This document shows, in pieces, positions 22,151 through 33,076 of a DNA stretch of 64,000 nt; position 1 is the first letter of the stretch, and every line of letters starts with the position of its first letter. The stretch is taken from NCBI GenBank assembly GCA_030268105.1, contig BSDZ01000016.1, positions 1,123,501 to 1,187,500 on the forward strand, read 5' to 3'. The DNA comes from Volvox africanus (lineage: Eukaryota > Chlorophyta > Chlorophyceae > Chlamydomonadales > Volvocaceae). The position numbers were made by a program, and so were the translations under genes. The notes under the pieces were generated by a model. It was not told where the DNA came from and ran no database searches. It was given only the letters and a program-made list of their open reading frames with translations.

Positions 22151-23236
22151 CTACTTCCGATTAGACAAAGAGAGACAGTTAGGCAACGAACCTGTCTCGA
22201 TACCAATTTGTTGTACCTCTCCTTCGTGTTTGCTCATAAGTATCTGCGCGTCTGAAGGCTTTCGACACCGATGCGCGAGCACTTGCAAGTACAGCAAGAC
22301 AAGCGCGAGCAAACAGAGACAGCGGAAGACTTCAAACAAGAAGAGATATAACTTACAGTCTTACAGATCGAAGCAATGCAATGGACGTAATCGCCATCAG
22401 CGCCGGAAGCAAGCAATCATCACGCGGCGGTGATTAGCGGAGTTCAGGCTTAGCTCGGGCTAAGTAGGATAGCGTATAGTAATAATAGCGTAGAACACAC
22501 GAGTGTTCTCTGGTATCGAATGTCTTATCTTGCTTAGCCGTCCTCGCATCTGTTATACTCGCAGCATCGCAATGTCGTACGATTCACACTAGGAGGCCGA
22601 TCCTAAGTGTGACAACCCTACTGCGTATAGGCGATGTCCATGTATAACAACGTATAAGCCTTTCCGGCATTCACATGATGCAAGGGTCCGAATAACGATA
22701 TTCGGTTGCAAGGCATGCATCGCGACGAGTGCGGCGCTCTCAACGTGTGCTGTAATGAAGTAATATTATATCAGATACTATTACTTATCGTTTCATAGCA
22801 CGAGCATAATGCGCACTTCAATGATTCGGTATTTTATGCATGCTAGGTGGATTTGCCATGATGCGATGTCGCGATGGATAATGATAACATGCCAAATGCA
22901 TATATAAATGTATGCGAATACATCTATATCATGCAGGTTCATTCATATGTAATAATCATTCGTGCGTTCATCAAGATAACACTTCGCCTCGTATTGTCGC
23001 ATCGACCTACGCATCGGCGGGAAGCGAACCGTAGCACAACACCCGGCCACCCTGCCCTGGTCAACAGGGCGACTTCTCATCCAGCCGCGCACATGCGCTC
23101 GGGGCTCATATACTTTGAAGGAGATAGAGGAAGTATACCACTGCAATGATGTATTACAGTAGTCAGAAGAGGTCAGAAGTATAAGACACTAGACAATTGC
23201 TAGCACAACCGCCACCTCCGACGCCACAAGCACCAC
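22151..23236. repeat. 1,086-bp composite tandem unit 1 (gypsy-2 LTR plus LTR-B/TRIM2 piece)
   Basis: The unit consists of 58 bases of gypsy leader with PBS, an 833-bp gypsy-type LTR (22209-23041) and about 195 bases of the LTR-B/TRIM2 piece. It repeats directly at 23237, and the same unit is seen at 53077-54622. Short ORFs recur exactly 1,086 bases apart but have no recognisable product. Confidence 0.85.
22209..23041 (-). repeat. Gypsy-2 LTR (833 bp), diverged relative of the 824-bp LTR
   Basis: TGTTGTACC...GCACAACA, about nine bases longer than the main gypsy LTR and with many substitutions. It is followed on its element side by the same PBS (CGAACCTGTCTCGATACCA on the plus strand). It is a 5' end remnant of a second gypsy subfamily; no coding part remains. 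Confidence 0.82.
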
Positions 23237-23998
23237 CTACTTCCGATTAGACAAAGAGAGACAGTTAGGCAACGAACCTGTCTCGATACCAATTTGTTGT
23301 ACCTCTCCTTCGTGTTTGCTCATAAGTATCTGCGCGTCTGAAGGCTTTCGACACCGATGCGCGAGCACTTGCAAGTACAGCAAGACAAGCGCGAGCAAAC
23401 AGAGACAGCGGAAGACTTCAAACAAGAAGAGATATAACTTACAGTCTTACAGATCGAAGCAATACAATGGACGTTATCGCCATCAGCGCTGGAAGCAAGC
23501 AATCATCACGCGGCGGTGAATAGCGAAGTTCAGGCTTAGCTCGGGCTAAGTAGGATAGCGTATAGTAATAATAGCGTAGAACACACGAGTGTTCTCTGGT
23601 ATCGAATGTCTTATCTTGCTTAGCCGTCCTCGCATCTGTTATACTCGCAGCATCGCAATGTCGTACGATTCACACTAGGAAGCCGATCCTAAGTTTGACA
23701 ACCCTACTGCGTATAGGCGATGTCCATGTATAACAACGTATAAGCCTTTCCGGCATTCACATGATGCAAGGGTCCGAATAACGATATTCGGTTGCAAGGC
23801 ATGCATCGCGACGAGTGCGGCGCTCTCAACGTGTGCTGTAATGAAGTAATATTATATCAGATACTATTACTTATCGTTTCATAGCACGAGCATAATGTGC
23901 ACTTCAATGATTCGGTATTTTATGCATGCTAGGTGGATTTGCCATGATGCGATGTCGCGATGGATAATGATAACATGCCAAATGCATATAAAAATATA
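23237..23998. repeat. 1,086-bp composite unit 2, truncated
   Basis: Direct repeat of the previous unit, cut inside the gypsy-2 LTR where it joins copia-C pol. The junction shares ATAT on both sides, consistent with microhomology joining. Confidence 0.82.
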
Positions 23999-24040
23999 TC
24001 CCACCATTATACCTCGTCGACTCACGGGATCCAGTTTGTT

Positions 24041-24075
24041 GCGCTTTGCCTTGGGACGTGCCCAAGGCAAAGCGC
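24041..24075. repeat. Perfect 15-bp inverted duplication, 5-bp loop, in C2 pol
   Basis: GCGCTTTGCCTTGGG, loop ACGTG, then the exact reverse complement. C1 and C3 have only the first arm followed by CACGTGG, so the second arm is a new inverted copy, as made by snap-back DNA synthesis. Confidence 0.9.
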
Positions 24076-25685
24076 GTCCACGTGGGACATAAGCCGTGCA
24101 GCCAAAAACGCGCAAATGATCGACCTCTGGAACCTTTCCAGTGAAGAGCTCGTACGGGGTACGGGAGATACCATCTGCTGGGGATATATTGTGTAGGTAG
24201 TCGGCTGTGGCTGCCGCCTCAGCCCACATTTTTTGAGGGAGTTTGGATTCCAGCAATAGGGCACGCATCTTTTCCAGCAGGGTCCGGTTTAATCGCTCTG
24301 CAGCGCCATTCTGTTCAGGGGTGTATCCAACTGTTGGCCCATGCCTGATCCCTCTGGAAGCAAAGAAGGCTTGTAGTTGGGAATTGACGAATTATCCTCC
24401 TCTGTCGGACCGCATCTCCCACGTCTTATGTCCACACATGTTCTCCAGCTGATTTATCATCGTTACCAGCTTGTCCTTAACCGCCTCCTGGGTGTTGGTG
24501 AATGCAACTGCTGAAAACTTTGTGCAGTCATCCATCAGGACAGTCATGTACCGTGACCCATTTGGGGTGTTGTCCGGCATGGGGCCGCAGACGTCCACAT
24601 GGATGAGCTCCATTGGTCTATCAGATTTGTGCCCCGTGGATTTGTGGGTTCCGCGCGTTTGCCGTGATAAAACACAAGTCTCGCACTTGGCGGGGGTGAC
24701 CTTCTGTTGTGGTACATCGTCGACGCCTATCACCATTCCGTGCCTGATTAGCTTCTGCAGACCTCCGAGTCCAATGTGCCCAAAGCGTCGGTGCCACAGG
24801 CCTTCACTTTGGCTTGACAGCTTGGCGTGGGCAGCACCGGCAAAGCTGAAATGTGCGTCGTTAGGTTGACCGACGTCACACTCCAACCTATATAAATTAC
24901 CTTCTCGTCGGCCTGCAATGATGATGTTTCCATAACGTTTTACGTAGACCATATGCTTGGTGAACATGATTTCCCCTTCATCGGATCTGTCGTTGATAGA
25001 CGAGACGGATAGGACTTTGACGCAGCTGTGTGGCACCACGTAAACGTTGTTGATGGTGATTTTGGTGTCGGGGTAGAGTGTGGACACCAGTATGAGGGTG
25101 CCTACCGCGATAGGTTGAATGGTTTTCCCACCCATGCTCATGATATCAAAACGTTCCCGTCGGCTTATTCCAACCACGTTGGTTAGCTCCCGTTCGTCGT
25201 ACGTGATGTTGTGAGATGCGCCGGAGTCCACGTACCACCCTTGTAATTTGTCGTATTGGGATCCCACGAATGCGCAGTTCTCTGGTTGATTGGATCGTCG
25301 CTCTCCACTTTCCTGTCGACTTGTTGGCCTGGATAACGCTGTGGCGTCGACGGTGTTGTGGCTCCTGTTGCCCTGGCGATTGTAGTTGCCATCTTGTCTG
25401 TCGCGTCTTATTTGGCCTGGAGGTTGTGGCATGCGTGGTGCGCGGCATTGTCGCGTGGTATGTCCATAATTTTCGCATACTTGGCATTGCACTGTCCCAC
25501 CGTAGCCATAACCTGATCTGTGTTCATTTTGGCTTACTCCGTTGTGGTCATCTCTTCCATAAGTCCATGTATCCCCTTGATTGATGATTGGCATATTCCT
25601 GTATCCTCAATCAAACGTGTTGCCGCGATGGTTCCATCCGTCGTGGCTGTTGTTGGCAGCGCTCCATGTGCCTCCTCGACTTGTG

Positions 25686-25690
25686 CTGGC
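25686..25690. repeat. Target-site duplication, left copy, of gypsy copy 2
   Basis: CTGGC here and CCGGC at 33077-33081. Uninterrupted copia-C (C1, near 19731) reads TGCCGGCAAATG, so the duplicated target is CCGGC with one C-to-T change in the left copy. Confidence 0.8.
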
Positions 25691-26514
25691 TGTTGTACCT
25701 CTCGTTCGCGTTTGCTCATAAGTATCTGCACGTCTGGAGACTTTCGACACCGATGCGCGAGCACTTGCAAGTACAGCAAGGCAAGCGAGAGCAAACAGAG
25801 ACAGCGGAAGACTTCAAGACGAAGAGAGATATAACTTACAGTCTTACGGATCAGAATGATGCAATGGACGAAATCGCCGTCAGCGCCGGAAGCAAGCAAT
25901 CATCACGCGGCGGTGATTAGCGGAGTTCAGGCTTAGCTCGGGCTAAGTAGAATAGTGTATAGAAATAGTAATATAGAACACACGAGTGTTCTCCGGTATC
26001 GAATGTCTTGTCTAGCTTAGCCGTCCTCGCATCTGTTATACTCGCAGCATCGCAGTGCCGTACGATTCACATTAGGAGGCCGATCCTAGCTGTGACAACC
26101 CTACTGCGCTTAGGCGATGTCTACGCATAACAACGTATAAGCCTTTCCGGCATTCGCATGATGCAAGGGTCCGGATAACGATATCCGGTTGCAGGGCATG
26201 TGTCACGACGAGTGCGGCGCTCTCAACGTGTGCTTAAATGAAGTAATATTATATCAGATAATATTACTTATCGTTTTGTAGCACGAGCATAATGCGCACT
26301 TCAATGCTTCGGTTATTCATGCATGCTAGGCGGATTTGCCATGATGCGATGTCGCGATGGATAATGACAACATGCCAGATGCATATATAAATGTATGCGA
26401 ATACATTTATATCATGCAGATTCATTCATATGTAATGCGTTCATCACAAAAGCACTTCGCCTCGTAGGATCGCGTCGACCTACGCGTCGGCGGGAAATGA
26501 ACCGTAGCACAACA
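25691..26514 (-). repeat. Gypsy copy 2, 3' LTR (824 bp)
   Basis: Same length as the 5' LTR. Differences between the two cluster in the first about 330 bases on the plus strand, where the 5' LTR resembles copy 1 more closely; this suggests recombination or conversion as well as age. Confidence 0.9.
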
Positions 26515-26515
26515 A

Positions 26516-29500
26516 TTATCCCCCCTCCCGTATGCAGCGTCCTCGCTGCATCATACAGCATCGACTGCAGGGGTCATTGGGCTCGGTATACCCTGTCCAC
26601 TTAACCAAGTACTCGTGTACTGTTCGCTTACGTCGGTGTCGGCCCACACGACGCGCGCGATAATCTAACACCCGCTCCACATCGTAAAACTTCTGTTTAC
26701 CAGCGATCCAGGTCTCGGGAACTGGTTCGATCGCTGCGGGGGCGTTAGCAGGCTCAGGGATGGGTTCCGTACTACGATACGGACGAACAAGCGATACGTG
26801 AAACGTGGGGTGAATGGTCATATCAGTGGGCAATGCAAGCTCCACAGCCACATTCCCATCCATGCGCACGACAGGATACGGACCAATCCAGCGGGGTAAG
26901 AGTTTTCGGGATCCGTCGGCCAAGGAACGCAAGTTCTTGGTGCTTAGCAACACGAGTTGCCCTTCCGAAAACGTCACATCCTGCTTAGATTTGTTATAGT
27001 ATTCCGTCGTTCGTTGCTGCGCCGCGTCCAAACACGACTTCGCGTCTGTGATTCGGGACATAAAAGACTTGGCAAAAAGTTTAGCAGCAGGCACGTTCAC
27101 TTCCAACTCACGCCACACGGGTAGCGCGGGATGAAATCCGTAGTTAAGAAAGAACGGACTTTTGCCTGTAGAGCGGTTAACAGCATTGTTAAGCGCGAAT
27201 TCTGCCGCAGTCAAATACGTATCCCAAACGAGTGGTGTGCGACCAGCATAATTGCGCAACATATCACCCAACGTGCGGTTTGTGCGTTTGGTTTGACCAT
27301 CAGTCTGCGGGTGATACGCCGTGCTCAGGTTGACGCGCATGCCAACTAGTTTGCAGAGCGCTTCCCAAAACTTAGACGTGAACTGTCCACCGCGGTCCGA
27401 GATCACATTTTTGGGAATCCCGTGTAACCCAACCACATTATCGAAAAACAAACGTGCGGTTTGCTCAGCCGTGCAGGATGATGTGCATGGTGCTAGGTGA
27501 ACCATCTTAGTCAGACGATCGACCATTACGAACACCGCATCGTATCCCCCCTCAGTTTTGGGCAGCGCGACTACGAAGTCCATGGAAACACTTTCCCAAG
27601 GCGCATCCGGGACAGGCAACGGTTGCAACAACCCATGGCCCTTACCGGACAAAGCCTTATTGCGCTGGCACAGACTGCATGTCTGGACGAAGTTCGCCGC
27701 ATCCTTAGCCAAACGAGGCCACCAAAAGGAACGTTGCACCAAGTCGATCAATCGCTTGCTACCAGGGTGTCCTGCTAACGGGTCCTCGTGGAACCGCGCA
27801 AGGATGTCGTAGCGTAGCGCGTCGTCGTTCGGAACGACGATTTGCGTAGCTGCACCCTCCGTCCGTAGCCAAAGGCCATTCTGCTTGCGAAGGTTTTCTA
27901 CATTAGCCGGCTCCGCGAACCAGGCGTCTGCGCTGTAGGCAACCTTCAACCGCTCCGCGAGGTCCGTCGCGATTGGAACCTCCTCGCTACGCGGCCGCAC
28001 GACGGGCGCTGCCAAAATTGCAGCGTGTAGCGACGGATGTCGACTGAGAGCATCGGCAATATTCAATTTACCAGAAATATACTCCCAGGTGCAGTTGAAC
28101 CTAGCTAGATATTCCATCCACCTAGCTTGACGGCGGTTCAACGTTGGAACGCTTTGCAAAAACGTTAGGGGCTTATGGTCAGTCTTTAAAGTAAACGGGC
28201 GTCCCTCAAGGTAACAGCGCCATTCCTTTAAAGCATGCAACACGGCCAGAAGCTCCTGTTCCCCGGTGGTGTAGCGAATCTCCGCACCAGAAAATTTCTT
28301 ACTCGTGAAGGCGATCGGTCGCCCTTCCTGTAACAATACAGCGCCGCTTCCAAATATTGAAGCATCAGACACTACCTCAACACGAAATGGCAACGAGTAA
28401 TCAGGGAATGCAAGGGTGACATCTTCGGCAATGATTCGTTTGAGCTCTTCGAATGCCCGCTGGCATTGCGACGTCCACGACTCGAGCGAAACGAAAACGC
28501 CTTTGAGAGTTAAGTTAGTAAGCGGGGCCGCAATGATGGAATATTTTTCAATGAACTTTCGGAAATAATTGGTCAAGCCAAGGAACTTACGCAGCTCCGT
28601 GAGGTTCTGAGGCGCGGGCCAATCGCGAACCACGGCGACCTTCCGCGGGTCCATCTTCACACCGGTGGCCGACACAATGTGGCCCAAATATTCCACCTGA
28701 GGCTGCGCCCAAAAGCATTTGGCGCGTTTAGCAAACAATTGCTCCCGCCTCATAACGTCGAGCACGAGCCGAAGATGCTCCAAGTGCTCCTCGCGCGTCT
28801 TAGAATATACCAAGATGTCATCCAGGTAGCAAACAACGAACCTGTCGATAAACGGCCTAAACATTCGGTCCATAACCGCCTGAAACGTCGCAGGGGCATT
28901 AGTCAAACCAAATGATAGGACCGTATACTCAAAGTGACCAAAGGGCGTCCGAAAAGCGGTTTTTGGGATATCAGAGGCAGCGATGCGAATCTGATTGTAG
29001 CCCTGTTGTAAGTCAATTGAGGAAAAATAAGCCGAGCCCTTCAGCTTATCCAACAGGTCGTCAACGCGTGGCAAAGGGTAGCGATTTTTCACCGTATTCG
29101 CATTTAACCCCCGGTAATCAATGCACATGCGCAAGGTCCCATCCTTCTTACCGACAAACAAAATCGGTGCAGAAAACGGGGATGTGCTGGGGCGTATCAT
29201 ACCCTTCACGAGCAAATCCGTCACCTGGCGCTTTACCTCATCCAGCTCCAATGGACTCAACCTGTACATTGGCCGGGCTGTAGGCTGCGCTCCAGGCATG
29301 AGAGGGATTGTGTGATCAACAGGACGCATAGGTGGTAGGCCAGGGATATCTTTAAAGACGTCCTCATACTGCGACAGTAGGGCCTCAACCTCAGGATCCG
29401 CAGAAATCTGCGCAGTGGTGACACAACAGCTCACCCGCGGCCTTAAAAGCAGTCCGTGGGCACCCTTCCGTAACAAACGGACGGCCTCCTTACGCCCGCC

Positions 29501-30550
29501 TAGCTCTGGTTCGATTCGCGCGGCCATTGCGGTCACAGCGAAATTAACCATAGGCACCGCCTCAGTTTCGCCCTCCTTTGGTGTGACATGTTCGAACGAC
29601 AGGAAAGGTACCTTAATCGACAGAGTACCCTTGCACATATGCAGGGTTGCGGTCTCCATGTCGATGCGCGCGCGGTACTGTCGTAATGTCGACGACCCCA
29701 TTATGTACGGTGCAGTCTCTGCTAAGCCCTGCAGCACGTACGGCCGGGTCACAACACGCAAAGGGCCTAACGATAGGCTAAGGGTAATCCTGCCCACGAT
29801 GGGATGCTTACCCCCGTCAGCAAGGGTAACCTGTGGACAATCAGACGACTCTGGGGACAACCCCAGCGCATTCACCTCTGCGACAGAGATGAAGTCGTCG
29901 CTGGCACCGGTGTCAACAAGTGCCTTCAGAGTACGGCCATTCAAACCGATCTGAACCACAGGGACACGGTTATCTACGAGCGACTGCCCAGCAGACAACG
30001 TCAGTGCACTTAAGGCGGGTCCGTAACCAACGGCACCCCCATCAGGAGCTTCGTACCAAACGTCAACCGAGTAGGATAGGTGTGGCCACGGAGCCAGCGT
30101 ACCCTCCCGATCCACACCATTAAACAAAACGGTGCCCGGCTCAAACCGGTGGACATGCCGCATACCCCTTAACAATGCCTCTGCCTTGCGCCGACAGAAA
30201 GCAGGGAGTAATACACATGCGGCAGTGCCTGGGTATTGACGCCTACATCTCCTGTATATGGCCAACTGTTCCGACATCTCACGCAGAGACGAGGGGATGA
30301 ACAAAACCACGTGGTTAGACAGATCGATAGACGACAGGGGACGGCAAGGTGTAAACAAATTACACAACGGGTCGAAGCAGAGAAGTCCAGTGCGTCCGTC
30401 AAGCGTGATGTGTCGCGCAATGACTCGCTCGATGTGTCCAAGTACACAAGGCAACAATGCCTTAACGGCTGGCCGTAAGGATGACCACCGACCACGCGTT
30501 AGTTCAGAAATCCCGGGTGGTGCCCCCTCCACAGGAACCCGGGCAAGCCC
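26516..30550 (-). CDS. pol: Gypsy pol polyprotein: protease, RT, RNase H, integrase, truncated chromodomain
   Basis: Open from just after the gag amber codon; counted from the GTG at 30532 it is 1,338 residues. Protease LVDTGASDD about 205-213; RT about 415-620 with YLDD at 569-572; RNase H about 715-830 with D at about 723 and TDHKPL at 785-790; integrase HHCC with C952 and C955; core D985 (SMDF) and D1046 (SDRGGQ). The expected DD35E glutamate is Lys1082 (DGQTKRTNR, codon AAA for GAA). The C-terminal chromodomain starts [13 protein letters not shown] and then departs into [10 protein letters not shown] and stops, lacking the usual WEP part. The enzyme set copies and inserts the element; the chromodomain would guide targeting. 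Confidence 0.93.
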   Translation of the reverse strand, partial: GLARVPVEGAPPGISELTRGRWSSLRPAVKALLPCVLGHIERVIARHITLDGRTGLLCFDPLCNLFTPCRPLSSIDLSNHVVLFIPSSLREMSEQLAIYRRCRRQYPGTAACVLLPAFCRRKAEALLRGMRHVHRFEPGTVLFNGVDREGTLAPWPHLSYSVDVWYEAPDGGAVGYGPALSALTLSAGQSLVDNRVPVVQIGLNGRTLKALVDTGASDDFISVAEVNALGLSPESSDCPQVTLADGGKHPIVGRITLSLSLGPLRVVTRPYVLQGLAETAPYIMGSSTLRQYRARIDMETATLHMCKGTLSIKVPFLSFEHVTPKEGETEAVPMVNFAVTAMAARIEPELGGRKEAVRLLRKGAHGLLLRPRVSCCVTTAQISADPEVEALLSQYEDVFKDIPGLPPMRPVDHTIPLMPGAQPTARPMYRLSPLELDEVKRQVTDLLVKGMIRPSTSPFSAPILFVGKKDGTLRMCIDYRGLNANTVKNRYPLPRVDDLLDKLKGSAYFSSIDLQQGYNQIRIAASDIPKTAFRTPFGHFEYTVLSFGLTNAPATFQAVMDRMFRPFIDRFVVCYLDDILVYSKTREEHLEHLRLVLDVMRREQLFAKRAKCFWAQPQVEYLGHIVSATGVKMDPRKVAVVRDWPAPQNLTELRKFLGLTNYFRKFIEKYSIIAAPLTNLTLKGVFVSLESWTSQCQRAFEELKRIIAEDVTLAFPDYSLPFRVEVVSDASIFGSGAVLLQEGRPIAFTSKKFSGAEIRYTTGEQELLAVLHALKEWRCYLEGRPFTLKTDHKPLTFLQSVPTLNRRQARWMEYLARFNCTWEYISGKLNIADALSRHPSLHAAILAAPVVRPRSEEVPIATDLAERLKVAYSADAWFAEPANVENLRKQNGLWLRTEGAATQIVVPNDDALRYDILARFHEDPLAGHPGSKRLIDLVQRSFWWPRLAKDAANFVQTCSLCQRNKALSGKGHGLLQPLPVPDAPWESVSMDFVVALPKTEGGYDAVFVMVDRLTKMVHLAPCTSSCTAEQTARLFFDNVVGLHGIPKNVISDRGGQFTSKFWEALCKLVGMRVNLSTAYHPQTDGQTKRTNRTLGDMLRNYAGRTPLVWDTYLTAAEFALNNAVNRSTGKSPFFLNYGFHPALPVWRELEVNVPAAKLFAKSFMSRITDAKSCLDAAQQRTTEYYNKSKQDVTFSEGQLVLLSTKNLRSLADGSRKLLPRWIGPYPVVRMDGNVAVELALPTDMTIHPTFHVSLVRPYRSTEPIPEPANAPAAIEPVPETWIAGKQKFYDVERVLDYRARRVGRHRRKRTVHEYLVKWTGYTEPNDPCSRCCMMQRGRCIREGG

Positions 30551-30553
30551 CTA
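30512..30553 (-). promoter_or_regulatory. Candidate UAG readthrough signal between gag and pol (copy 2)
   Basis: TAG at 30551-30553, followed by a seven-base spacer and two CCCGGG blocks (30538-30543 and 30512-30517) that can pair perfectly. Same geometry as copy 1, where one base differs but pairing is kept by G-U. Confidence 0.5.
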
Positions 30554-31786
30554 TTTCGGCTGAGGTACAAACGGCGGCATTAGAGGGCAATCCTTCGTAG
30601 AATGGCTCTCCGCACACCGTAGACAAACGTTGGCCAATTTTCGACGCTCAAATTCGGAACGATTGCAATTCCATTTTGGCATAAATGTGTCATCCGTACG
30701 AGTACGCTTTGCGTTGGGGTCGGAACGCTGTGCGGCTGCCGACGACGGCGCACCACCACGCTTCCTGTTCCTAGCTGGGTCCGAGCTCGGACCTGCTCCT
30801 CCTGTACCACGGACACCCGAGCTAGCGCCCCCGCGCGCCTTGCGTTGCCCGTTGCTGCGTCGCGTCGCGGCAGTAGGCGTGGGGCGGGTCGCGCCGAGGT
30901 CCTGGTCGAGAGCTACAGCTTCCCCAAGCGGGTCCTGCACTTGCACGGCATTTGCACGAGGGGCAGACTTGACTTCTTCCTCGCCGGCAAGAAGTCGTAT
31001 CTCCGCGCCCTTAGCAAAAGCGACCAACGCGTCATACGACTTGATCTGCGCTCCAACCAAGTCAGTGGCGCACCATTTAGCCAAAAGTTTCGTTAGGCCT
31101 CGCCTAAACCAAAAGACACGCTCAGATTCGGTGAGGTCAGCAATGGGAGTCACAAGTGCTTCGAAGCGTGACTGGTACGCAGGTACATTTTCATCCCGAC
31201 GCATGTGGTAGCTACCGGCTGCCAAAACGTTACGAGCTTCCACATCGCGTGCTTGAACCTCAGTAGCGAATCGTGCGAGCAAAGCGGCGACCAACTCGTC
31301 AAAAGTATAGCTGCCCCGGGCGTTGGTCCAATTGCGATACCAGTCCTTCGCTGCGCCCTCGAGGGTGTTACCAACGAAGAGACACCTGATACCGTCATTA
31401 TCGCCACCATGAACAGCCTGGAGATACTTTTTAGCGTCACGCACGTACGCACGAGTTGCATCGGCTATGCTATGCCCTGGTGTCTTGTCGGTCAGCGAAA
31501 TATTGAGCCTAGGAACGGGAATCGACAATCTCATCACCTCAGGGATGTCATCATGCCCTCGAGCTTGAGGTAATGGCAGAACCCTTGGTCCAGCAGTGTT
31601 GTCCATATTCGTGTTCACTGCTGAATGCGGCACAATTAAGTGAGCAGGGGTCTGAAGGAAAAGGGGCTCTTGAGTGGCTCGCACGCCAACAGTCTCAAGA
31701 CCTCTATCCGGCGCTCTAGCAGCTACAACAAAATCGGGTTGGCTAGCTAGGCTAGTGTGCGGTGTATCGTCGTGTTCCGCGGACAT
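30551..31786 (-). CDS. gag: Gypsy gag, copy 2
   Basis: 411 residues, same length as copy 1, with the same gag core and the short zinc knuckle C-x2-C-x3-H-x4-C near the end. It ends in TAG and pol continues in the same frame. A few amino-acid changes against copy 1 (for example Ser/Phe near residue 18). Confidence 0.9.
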   Translation of the reverse strand: MSAEHDDTPHTSLASQPDFVVAARAPDRGLETVGVRATQEPLFLQTPAHLIVPHSAVNTNMDNTAGPRVLPLPQARGHDDIPEVMRLSIPVPRLNISLTDKTPGHSIADATRAYVRDAKKYLQAVHGGDNDGIRCLFVGNTLEGAAKDWYRNWTNARGSYTFDELVAALLARFATEVQARDVEARNVLAAGSYHMRRDENVPAYQSRFEALVTPIADLTESERVFWFRRGLTKLLAKWCATDLVGAQIKSYDALVAFAKGAEIRLLAGEEEVKSAPRANAVQVQDPLGEAVALDQDLGATRPTPTAATRRSNGQRKARGGASSGVRGTGGAGPSSDPARNRKRGGAPSSAAAQRSDPNAKRTRTDDTFMPKWNCNRSEFERRKLANVCLRCAESHSTKDCPLMPPFVPQPK

Positions 31787-32006
31787 GAAGCACGAAACGA
31801 TACCCTAAGTTTGCGTAATAGAAGCCGACTTCTATCGCAAAGGCAAGAGTACAAAGCGATTCAGTGAGCCTACCGACAGTACTCTTGAGAAGATTCAGCA
31901 AACTCAGCAAGTAATTGCCCAGCTGAGTCCTGATCTCCGTAGTTTGGGCAATGAGAGTCGCCAACTGGTCCGGACGAAAGCCGGTCTCAGTCGCCGCGGC
32001 AAGCAA
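31752..32006 (-). CDS. Leader ORF upstream of gag, copy 2 (84 aa), unknown
   Basis: Counterpart of 4152-4406, kept open with conservative changes (Val/Phe, Leu/Phe, Ala/Thr). Function unknown; possibly part of a spliced gag N-terminus. Confidence 0.3.
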   Translation of the reverse strand: MLAAATETGFRPDQLATLIAQTTEIRTQLGNYLLSLLNLLKSTVGRLTESLCTLAFAIEVGFYYANLGYRFVLHVRGTRRYTAH

Positions 32007-32089
32007 TGCCGGTGCACTGAGATTACCTGCGACTCAGAGCGTACACTTACACAACAAGTGCAGCAATCTAAACAAAAGCAATTAAACAA

Positions 32090-32185
32090 TTACAAACCGG
32101 AAGCAGCGGCGTCCAAAATGGCGCGGCCTAAGTCTTCGGCAAAAGTATCTAGCGGTCCTCGTGGTTCGTCGCTGGAACTCGCCAT
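32090..32185 (-). CDS. Short leader ORF after the PBS, copy 2 (31 aa), unknown
   Basis: Counterpart of 4490-4585; same ATG and stop, one Val/Ile change and two silent changes. Confidence 0.3.
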   Translation of the reverse strand: MASSSDEPRGPLDTFAEDLGRAILDAAASGL

Positions 32186-32230
32186 AGAAAGAACCTACTT
32201 CCGATTAGACAGAGAGAGACAGTTAGGCAA

Positions 32231-32249
32231 CGAACCTGTCTCGATACCA
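32231..32249 (-). other. Gypsy primer-binding site, copy 2
   Basis: Minus-strand TGGTATCGAGACAGG three bases inside the 5' LTR; same as copy 1. Confidence 0.6.
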
Positions 32250-32252
32250 AAT

Positions 32253-33076
32253 TGTTGTACCTCTCGTTCGCGTTTGCTCATAAGTATCTGCACATCTGGA
32301 GACTTTCGACACCGATGCGCGAGCACTTGCAAGTACAGCAAGGCAAGCGAGAGCAAACAGAGACAGCGGAAGACTTCAAGACGAAGAGAGATATAACTTA
32401 CGGTCTTACAGATCGGAATGATGCAATGGACGAAATCGCCGTCAGCGCCGGAAGCAAGCAATCATCACGCGGCGGTGATTAGCGAAGTTCAGGCTTAGCT
32501 CGGGCTAAGTAGAGTATCGTATAGTAATAGTAATGTAGAACACACAAGTGTTCTCTGGCATTGAATGTCTTGTCTAGCTTAGCCGTCCTCGCATCTGTTA
32601 TACTCGCAGCATCGCAGTGCCGTACGATTCACATTAGGAGGCCGATCCTAGCTGTGACAACCCTACTGCGCTTAGGCGATGTCTACGCATAACAACGTAT
32701 AAGCCTTTCCGGCATTCGCATGATGCAAGGGTCCGGATAACGATATCCGGTTGCAGGGCATGTGTCACGACGAGTGCGGCGCTCTCAACGTGTGCTTAAA
32801 TGAAGTAATATTATATCAGATAATATTACTTATCGTTTTGTAGCACGAGCATAATGCGCACTTCAATGCTTCGGTTATTCATGCATGCTAGGCGGATTTG
32901 CCATGATGCGATGTCGCGATGGATAATGACAACATGCCAGATGCATATATAAATGTATGCGAATACATTTATATCATGCAGATTCATTCATATGTAATGC
33001 GTTCATCACAAAAGCACTTCGCCTCGTAGGATCGCGTCGACCTACGCGTCGGCGGGAACTGAACCGTAGCACAACA
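32253..33076 (-). repeat. Gypsy copy 2, 5' LTR (824 bp)
   Basis: TGTTGTACC...GCACAACA on the plus strand. It is followed by the right target-duplication copy CCGGC (33077-33081) and then copia-C gag. Confidence 0.9.

Larger units (their letters stand above)
23999..25690 (-). pseudogene. pol: Copia-C copy C2, protease-integrase fragment left of the gypsy insertion
   Basis: Contains zinc knuckle, protease (WYVDSGASHN), GAG-pre-integrase and integrase up to HLRVFGCTAYV. TAA at 24392-24394 replaces the Glu codon of RSDRGGEF. A short inverted duplication (24041-24075) further breaks the frame, and RT/RNase H are missing beyond the 23998 junction. The fragment is the 3' neighbour of the gag piece at 33077-33766; the two were one reading region before gypsy copy 2 inserted. 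Confidence 0.85.
25691..33076 (-). mobile_element. Complete Ty3/gypsy element, copy 2, nested in copia-C C2
   Basis: 7,386 bp with two 824-bp LTRs, PBS, leader, gag, in-frame pol, a purine tract (GGGAGGGGGG) before the 3' LTR, and a 5-bp target duplication. Its insertion splits copia-C between the integrase side and the gag side. Coding frames are open, but the integrase catalytic Glu is Lys and the chromodomain is cut short, so autonomous activity is doubtful. Confidence 0.95.
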
